The notes under the pieces were generated by a model. The model saw nothing but the letters and a program-made list of their open reading frames with translations, did not search any database and was not told the DNA's origin. From positions 3,826 through 18,778 of the forward strand of contig QAXH01005192.1 in NCBI GenBank assembly GCA_004335635.1: a stretch of 14,953 nucleotides of DNA, written 5' to 3'. Shown piece by piece: positions 8,498 to 14,953 of this stretch. Within the stretch, counting starts at the first letter, position 1. Every line of letters begins with the position of its first letter. Origin of the DNA: Chloromonas sp. AAM2 (Eukaryota; Chlorophyta; Chlorophyceae; Chlamydomonadales; Chlamydomonadaceae). The translations under genes and the position numbers were made by a program.

Positions 8498-11400
8498 TCA
8501 TTCCCTGGCCATCTGCAGTGTATAATCATAGACAGCTACCGCTCTCCCCCCTGTTTCAAAATATGCGGCATCTTGTGGTTGCAGAAAGGCCGCCACCCGC
8601 ATGTCCCCTCGCACGCTCGTGACCTGGCCCTGATCGTTTTCAGAAGCAGGTGTGAGCCTTGTTATGGAGAGATAATCCCCTACGTTGCCCTGGCGAGCTG
8701 CCTGACTGACTTGCCGATACATCTCCCACACCACACATGGAGAAAATCCTGCATTGCTGCTGCTCCCACTGCTGCTGCCCACACCTGCCGCTGCACCATC
8801 AATACTGGATGGTGGTGCAGCTAACACCTGATTCGGCGCTAATTCTTCCACAATTCCTCGGTTATTGATGAATATCTCCGCCTTCCGCAGGTCCATGCTC
8901 TCTGAGCTACCTGGATAAGGGAAGTGGGACAGAGACATTGCTTGGGAAATAGGACAGGAGAAGGGCTTGCATTTTCAGCAATGCATGCCATTTGCCATCC
9001 GGCATTCTGCGACAGCAAGGACCCCCACTGCCCTCCATGAATGCCAGCAACAAGCAATTGTCACCATGACACCGCCAGGGCGTGCACATGTCACGTCAGA
9101 CTACCATGGACAAAGGGTGCACCGAGCTTGCAGTAGCTGTTGAGATGCGCCGTTCACTGAGTTGCCTGGTGCCCTGCTGCGCCTTGCATCCATGCGTGCT
9201 CACCTGCAGTGCTGCCTCGCCTGGGTGTGGCGTACACCACTGACTGCACAAGAAAAGGAAAGCAACAACTCTTGTCTTTTGCTTGTACACCAAAGCAATG
9301 GGAACAGTCAGAACACGGAACCAACCGGCCTGGGCCTGGTTCACATGAACCAAGTCCAGTCTGAGTGCAGGTTTGGACCCAGTTGCTTGTATTGCAGTTA
9401 CGGCAGCAGTCAGCAGACAGCAGGCCCACCATGTGCGGTCTGAGCGGCCGTGTCCACGTGTCCCTTCTCACCATGCGTGTGGGGTTGACCTGCGGGTCGT
9501 ACTGCACCTTCCTCACAGCCGGGTAGCCTAGCGTGGCGTTCACTTGGTACGTGGTGTTGAACACCCTGTGGCCAGGCAGGGGTGGCAAGACACATTTGCT
9601 TGACAAGCAGGCGGACAAACAGTGGCAATACCTGGAGCGGCCGTGCCAGGGCCGATAGCGCGTCACTGGTGAGATGAAGCAGAGGTAGGTGGAACTTATC
9701 ATGGTATAACGTTTGGTGTGAGCCCATCAGCCATGCGTGATGCTCTCTCTCGTTCTTGCAGACACCTGGAAGGTTCTGAAGCAGTGTGGAAAAATGATTG
9801 TTGACTGCGTCATGCTTGTTGATTGAGCCCAGCATCATCAGGAATGGCAGCAAGGGGTCAGCTGGCTTTGAAAATGTGATGGACAGCAAGCACAAGTCGC
9901 CATATTGCATACTGTTTAAAACAAAGTTTGCCAGTTCTGGGACAATTTGATGTTGTGTTGGACAAGAAAGAGATCATGTTGCCTCATGTTGTGTGATCAG
10001 TAAGCTGTGATTGATAGCCGTACATGTCACGTCCTTGGCACACAGAGACTGACAATATTGCGCACACACCTCAGTAGACACAATCAAACTTTACAACTGC
10101 AACACCCATCACCAACACTGGTTCCTGGCGATCCGGAAAGCTTCTTTTTTTACAGGTAATCTTGCTGTCCTGCGCTTGACCACAGTATCGCGCCTGGCAT
10201 CACACCTCAGGTATGATGGCATTCAGTTACACGCACCCAGCTGTCCTGTCCGCACCTGTCTGCCACCACGCCCCGCCCGTCCTCGGATGCGGTGAACCTC
10301 AGCCTCCAAGTGGCCGGCGCCTCCATGCCCGCGCCCACGTCTGACAGGGCCACAATCATGGAACCCTTGGTCACACCTGAGCAGTGAGGCAGGGACAGTA
10401 TGTGCATAACACCCACACACCTTCCAAGGCAAAGAGCAGGCAACGCTTTTTGTTACAATGCAGTGTTCAGCGTCCAAATTGACGGACAGCAAGCCTTTGG
10501 ACAGAAGAAGAGTCATAACGCGGAAGCCTGCCTGTTTTGTAGATCGTTTGGTTGTCTGTCGTTCATCTTCAATGTCAGAAGCAGACAGCGATTTCCGGCA
10601 CACCTTGTTCAGCGTGCCATGCGTGTGGAGAGTCGGCATGCCGCCGGAGCCTGGCAAGATGTCAAGCAGAATGTTGGCCTTTTTGATTCCTGAACACTGC
10701 AAGGCAGACTAGTGGCGCCATGGTTGCCTTGCCTTGGGCGCCTAGCTGCCGGACCCACCCGGCACATCTCTATTGATGAACCGCTGGCCCTGGGGGAACC
10801 CCACTGCTGACAGCCGGGCAGTGACGGACCTGCGCAGGATGGCAGAGAACTTCCTCCGCTGTCTCAACAGCCACACCAATGCCTGTCCCGCAAGCTGCAT
10901 CACAGGCTCCACACAAATCTACCTGACGTCATGCAACACCCGAGGCAGCAGGATTAGATCGGGTGGCTAAGCAGTTCAGACATCTTGGCACAGTGCGTCC
11001 AGGGCTTGTTAAGCCTTTTTCTGCTCCTCAGTCCCAATCAGAACACCTGCATGTCTGCCGCTGGGCAAACTGCTGTTACTGGCAGTGGACTGCTGCTTCA
11101 AACCTAGGCCGCCATACACCAATGTACTCGCGTCCGTCCCTTGCATGCATGCATGCATGGATTTTCCGGCGATGGGCAGATCCATTGTCATTATGGTAAG
11201 CTCACCAGGTGCCCTCCATCCACGCGGGGTAGTAGAGCTGCCGACCCGCATCTGTGAGTGCCCAGCTGAGGCCCGGGTTGGTGATGGAGGCCTGGTCAGG
11301 GGGGCCGGCCAGCCATGCAGCAGGCGACACCCCAAAGCCGGGGAGCGCCAGCCCGCTGGAGAGTATCTCTGGGCTGGCAGGTGCAGGGGCCCCTGCTGCA

Positions 11401-12036
11401 TGCAAAAGCATGTGTGTCGTGGTGCTCAGACCAGTCATCCATCATTCCTGCTGTCTTTGCAGGGTATCGTGGTCGCTTATCATACGATGAGTAGGCCAAG
11501 CCATAGTGGCCTCAGCACTGTCATAACCATTCCAAGTACCACTCCAGAGCCTTCCCCTGGAGATTGAGAATGCAAAATGCTGGAGAGGATTGCCAGTGGC
11601 ACTGGTGCATGCACCACTCAATATGACCTAGGGCATCAGGCCAAAGTTCGCTGGGCTGGCCATTGATGATATGATGCGTGTGGCATCACTCACCCTGGGC
11701 TGCTGGGCACTGGATGGGAGTAAGAATGGCGGTGGCGGCAATCACCCCACCGGCCAGAAGATTACGGCGTGAGGAGACCGAGTTGATGGCAGAGCCACAC
11801 GAGCTTGGGTAGCTGGCACCAGCATCAGCCCCTACAGGCCTGAGCGCCTTGCTGCAGGTAAGAGGTCGCTGCTGAATGGATTGACCAGCATGTAGAGCAT
11901 TAGAGCAGAGCTGCGGGCATTGCACGTTTGTTGGTCTCACAAGAGGGCAGCAGCATTTGGCAGGAATGTGAGTGGTGTGAGCGCTAGGTGTGGTTGGCCA
12001 GTGATGCCTGCTGTAACTAGTGGGCTGGCTCGCCAT
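8498..12036 (-). CDS. Predicted thylakoid-lumen protein, DUF6816-like (six exons, 414 aa)
   Basis: Exons in transcript order: 12036-11694, 11395-11206, 10853-10759, 10376-10256, 9565-9472 and about 8899-8498 (TGA 8500-8498). They total 1,245 nt, exactly 415 codons. ATG 12036 is the only ATG before the signal in this frame. The first roughly 85 residues look like a Ser/Thr/Pro-rich chloroplast transit peptide. Residues 89-114 (SRRNLLAGGVIAATAIL then CPAAQ) are a twin-arginine-like lumenal signal. The mature part has YYPAWMEGTW, GFPQGQRFINRD, WRLRFTASEDG, VVADRVFNTTYQVNATLGYP, DPQVNPTRM, KAEIFINNRG and a terminal VAVYDYTLQM. This order recalls a family shared by cyanobacteria and plastids, listed as DUF6816 if memory serves; its biochemical role is unknown to me. 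A Ser/Gly/Ala-rich loop precedes WEMYRQV. Exon 3's acceptor (gcggag|g) and exon 6's start are the weak points. An intron within the transit-peptide exon is possible. Confidence 0.75.
11141..11160. repeat. Short TGCA/ATGC simple repeat, self-complementary
   Basis: The bases ttgcatgcatgcatgcatgg form a (TGCA)n run able to pair with itself. It lies in intron 2 of the lumenal-protein gene. I infer no function. Confidence 0.7.
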
Positions 12037-12283
12037 CCTTATGCATGGAATGACCTTGGCTTGCACATTGCCACAGCGCTTCCAAGAGGAGGCCGGCTGT
12101 GACGAGTAATGAGTGATGATTGCAACTGATACGTTTCTGCATGGCGGGCCATCATCGCAAATCGTCCCATTGGTGCGGACGCTTTGCTGATCCCGATACT
12201 ACTACCCTTTTGATCCTGTCACACCTGGGCGACCAAGGCTCTGGCGCCTTCTGTCTCACTGCTGTTAACTTCCTACCGGACGA
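12037..12283. promoter_or_regulatory. Divergent promoter region between the lumenal-protein and U-box genes
   Basis: Only 247 bp separate the two start codons (12036 on the minus strand and 12284 on the plus strand), so both promoters and both 5' UTRs must fit here unless one transcript starts inside the other gene. An ATTGG (inverted CCAAT box) occurs at 12169-12173, and a TGACG core occurs near 12100. I see no TATA box. Functional use of these motifs is inference. Confidence 0.5.
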
Positions 12284-14886
12284 ATGGAGGACCCATTCGC
12301 GCGCCTGTATGCACGGGTTCACGCCATTCAGAAAACAGTGACGAACCTTCCCGGCGCCATGGTGTTGCTGGAGGTGGGCTGAGTTGCAAGTTGTTGCAGT
12401 TGCAGTGACTTTTGGTCAGTGACATTATGGTTCACATTCGCTCAGCATGCGATTGCTATTTTCAGGAGCATGGGTACTGCGGGCTGTTGCTCATGATATC
12501 TGACGTGCAGATGGATGAATTGCATGTGTCACCTCCCCGTGTCCTGCAGGATGCACGCAAGGTATCGCGTTTGGCACGCCGTGTGGAGGTACGAGGGCAT
12601 TGCCATTTGCCAGTAAATCTGCACTCTTACCAAAACTGCACTCTGCCATGATATGATGATGACATCCCACGCATGACCATGCGGCAGTTCAAGCATGGGA
12701 TCTTCAAGGCTCCCCAGCTGATTGTTCAGCAACATGGTCAATACACCCAGCTGCTCAGTACTCAGAGGGAAAACACGACATTATCTGCCCCGTTATCTGC
12801 CCCGTGGGCCCTAAGCCCTGTTCCTGTACCTGCACACGCTTGCACAGGTTCTGGTGGTGGACTTGCAACCGTACGTGCAACCTCATCCTGGCGCAAGGCC
12901 TGCCCCACAATTCCAGACTGTGTTAGAGGTACATGCCATGATGGATAACAGTGCAGTATTGAAGATTTTTTTTGGCAGCATTCTGCAGAATCTCCAGGGT
13001 TGTAGCAGCTGTTTCCTTGGCCCTCGTACCAGAACACCGTTTAGAGGCTGTCCCTTGCACACCCACAGCTGCTGTCATATGTCCATTCGTCATGCTAGAG
13101 TCCAAGTTTGGCGGGGCGAGGGAAGGCTCCAGTTGTATCACCACTGTCAGGGGCATTCCCAAGGTCCCATTTTGGCATGGCAAGACACGGCTGTCCTTGT
13201 GGAGATATCGTTCCGAGTGGTATCAAACCCACTTTACATTGGCCTTGATGATCGCCTGTAGTGCGTCGGCCCATGTAAGTACTATGAGCAGGCTCTGGTT
13301 TCCCATGTCAGAGCTTTGATCACTCTCATCTCCTGCTGCAAGGCTCAGGAACATCCCAAACTGTCCTATGCATGGAATGCCAGCCTTGCATTCGTATCAA
13401 CTGCAGGAGATTGAAGGTCAGTTAGCGGTGATGCACAACACTGTGAATGCCATGGCGATCAAGGGCCCCTTGGCATCCCTCATGCAGGGTGGTGAGTGCG
13501 GGCATGGGGACACGCATGCAGGCAGCTGGTCACGACCCAACCTCAGCAACCTCTACACGTACGAGAGCCACTCAGACGGCTAGCCATAGCACTTGCAGGG
13601 CCAGCAGATGGCATCTGATAACACAGCGCATCTGTGGTAAAAGTATGTGTGTACCATTCCATCCACCATCTGAATCACTGATATGCAGCATCGTCACCAC
13701 TGCAAGGGCGTATACGAACTTGCATGCAGATCGGCTGCTGGACACGCTCCAGTCTGCAGCCGCCTCCCTTTGTGCTGCACTGGACAGCATCAAGGGCCGC
13801 CTGCCTGAGGAAACCAGCGAGGAGCTTGCCAGCGTCAAGGGGCTGCTGCAGCGGGCACACTTTGAGATGACGCCCGAGCACAAGGCTACCATGGCACAGT
13901 TCAGGGCAGGTGAGGTTGCAGGGAGCAGACTGCTGCTGTTGTTGTTCACCCTTCAATCCACGGCTTTGCAGTATCCAGAAAACCAAAGTAAGGCAGGGCA
14001 CAACAGGTGCAAAGGAATCACCAGTGCTGCAGGTGCATAGCCTATAGGTGCAGCAGGTGCCACAAGCAGACACCAGAGCGCCTGTGGCCTGACATCATTG
14101 TCGAATACGTAAGGGGCAGGGACCGATTAAGGCATGTGGATGCACCGCACTGATGGCATTTGCACTCTGTCAGGAGCCAAGTTATCAGCCCTCATGTGGC
14201 CTGCACATGCACCTCACACCTGTGACCGTCAGCACCAGGCAGTGCTGTTAGTGACTGCTGCTGGGTGCCCTGTTTGCTTGGCAGGTGTGTCTTCCATGAC
14301 GGCGGCACATGTGCAGATCATGGGTGCATGCAGCGGGATTCTGGTGGCCATGAATGGCGGGCTGGGCCAACTGAGCAAGGAGGTAGGAGGGCAGGCCAAG
14401 AATTAGAAACTGTACCTGGTATACACGCTGTGCATTCAGCCCAGTTGGCATATTCATTCAATTGACTGGAAATGAGCTTGCAGCTTCAGGGAGCAAAGTG
14501 GCAGTTAAGCCACTGCGCAACCTGAAGTCCACAGCCAATCAGGTCAGGGGCGCAGACTAGTCGACAGGTGCCAGTGGAGGATGACCACAGCAGCCACTTG
14601 CACACTCTGGGCTGCGGGTGCCTAGCGCCTGTTGTCCATGACCTGGCAGACAACCTCTTGCTTCCGGGCAACTCTGTGCTCATTTCCATGTCTTTCTTTT
14701 TCTGTCCGGCGTGTGCAGGCGTTTGAGGTTGCGCTTGCTGAGCTGAACAACGAGCATGTGTCGGTCGTGTCCCAGGGCGACCCGCACGGCGACTCCATCA
14801 ACCTGCGGGTCATGATGGACGTGCTGCGCATGAAGCAGCGCACGGAGGGGCCGCCGCTGGAGTTCATTTGCCCACTCACGCGCCAG
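12284..14886 (+). CDS. U-box E3 ubiquitin ligase, N-terminal part (3'-partial, seven exons)
   Basis: Exons: 12284-12373, 12550-12588 (39-nt micro-exon), 12848-12928, 13407-13491, 13730-13909, 14285-14382 and 14719-14886. They total 741 nt, 247 codons, and every phase joins. ATG 12284 is the first after an in-frame TAA at 12266-12268. The last exon ends PPLEFICPLTRQ, the signature start of a U-box (a RING-like fold without zinc that recruits E2 enzymes), and the rest of the domain lies past the window. The preceding about 235 residues are mainly helical: MEDPFARLYARVHAIQKTV, DARKVSRLARRVE, EIEGQLAVMHNTVNAM, a long amphipathic stretch from RLLDTLQSAAASLCAAL through SVKGLLQRAHFEM, and AFEVALAELNNEHV. 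This recalls the helical-bundle N-termini of plant U-box proteins and of HeLo/MLKL-like adaptors; that comparison is an inference. Substrate unknown. Further small exons in the 478-nt intron 12929-13406 cannot be excluded. Confidence 0.77.
12781..12804. repeat. 12-bp tandem repeat, two copies
   Basis: The unit ttatctgccccg occurs twice in a row (12781-12792 and 12793-12804), in the intron before the third exon of the U-box gene. It is a minor local duplication. Confidence 0.8.
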
Positions 14887-14953
14887 GTGAGACCCGTGAG
14901 CCAAGCACACACCGGTCCACACCCCTGGCAGGGGCTGTGATGAATGGTCCGGG

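Noticed and set aside
9567..9910. Open minus-strand frame covering most of intron 4 of the lumenal-protein gene.
   Set aside because: It runs on across exon 5 in the wrong frame, resembles no family I know, and the direct joining of exons 4 and 5 gives VVADRVFN in phase.
10620..10702. Candidate extra exon on the minus strand of the lumenal-protein gene (QCSGIKKANILLDILPG frame) behind a cttgcag acceptor.
   Set aside because: Entering it from the phase-1 exon before it gives a stop codon within a dozen codons, whereas skipping it joins exon 3 to exon 4 in phase with a sensible protein.

Overview
The window looks like nuclear DNA of a green alga (Chlorophyta). The genes are split into many short exons by introns of roughly 170-1400 nt with gtgag-type donors and gcag acceptors. 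Coding parts are GC-rich with Gln/Ala/Ser-rich insertions, and one gene encodes a chloroplast-lumen protein. A chlamydomonadalean alga is my best guess, but that assignment is weak. There is no bacterial-style operon, CRISPR array, tRNA or rRNA that I can see.

Layout: (1) 418-6823, + strand: the C-terminal half (about 740 residues, ten exons) of a TRAPPC8/TRS85-like subunit of the TRAPP III vesicle-tethering complex; its 5' part lies before the window. Its introns carry a probable 357-bp non-autonomous hAT-type element (1885-2241) and, inside an unusually long GC-AG intron, a 23-bp minisatellite (4349-4591). The end of the gene, stop codon included, is tandemly duplicated with a 105-bp period. 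(2) 6824-8497: a 1.7-kb gap between convergent genes, without a recognisable gene. (3) 12036-8498, - strand: a six-exon gene for a predicted 414-residue thylakoid-lumen protein with a bipartite transit peptide and an RR motif, resembling the lumenal DUF6816-type family. (4) 12037-12283: a compact divergent promoter region. (5) 12284 to beyond the window, + strand: the first seven exons of a U-box E3 ubiquitin ligase with a helical N-terminal region.

All three exon chains were assembled by hand from splice sites, reading phase and family resemblance; phases close in every case. The three genes have unrelated roles (secretory/autophagy tethering, photosynthetic lumen, ubiquitination). I see no evidence that they form one system, and I did not find a convincing new multi-gene system here. 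The most interesting signals are the intronic mobile element, the frame-preserving duplication across the TRAPPC8 stop codon, possible overlap of convergent 3' ends, and the domain make-up of the two right-hand genes.
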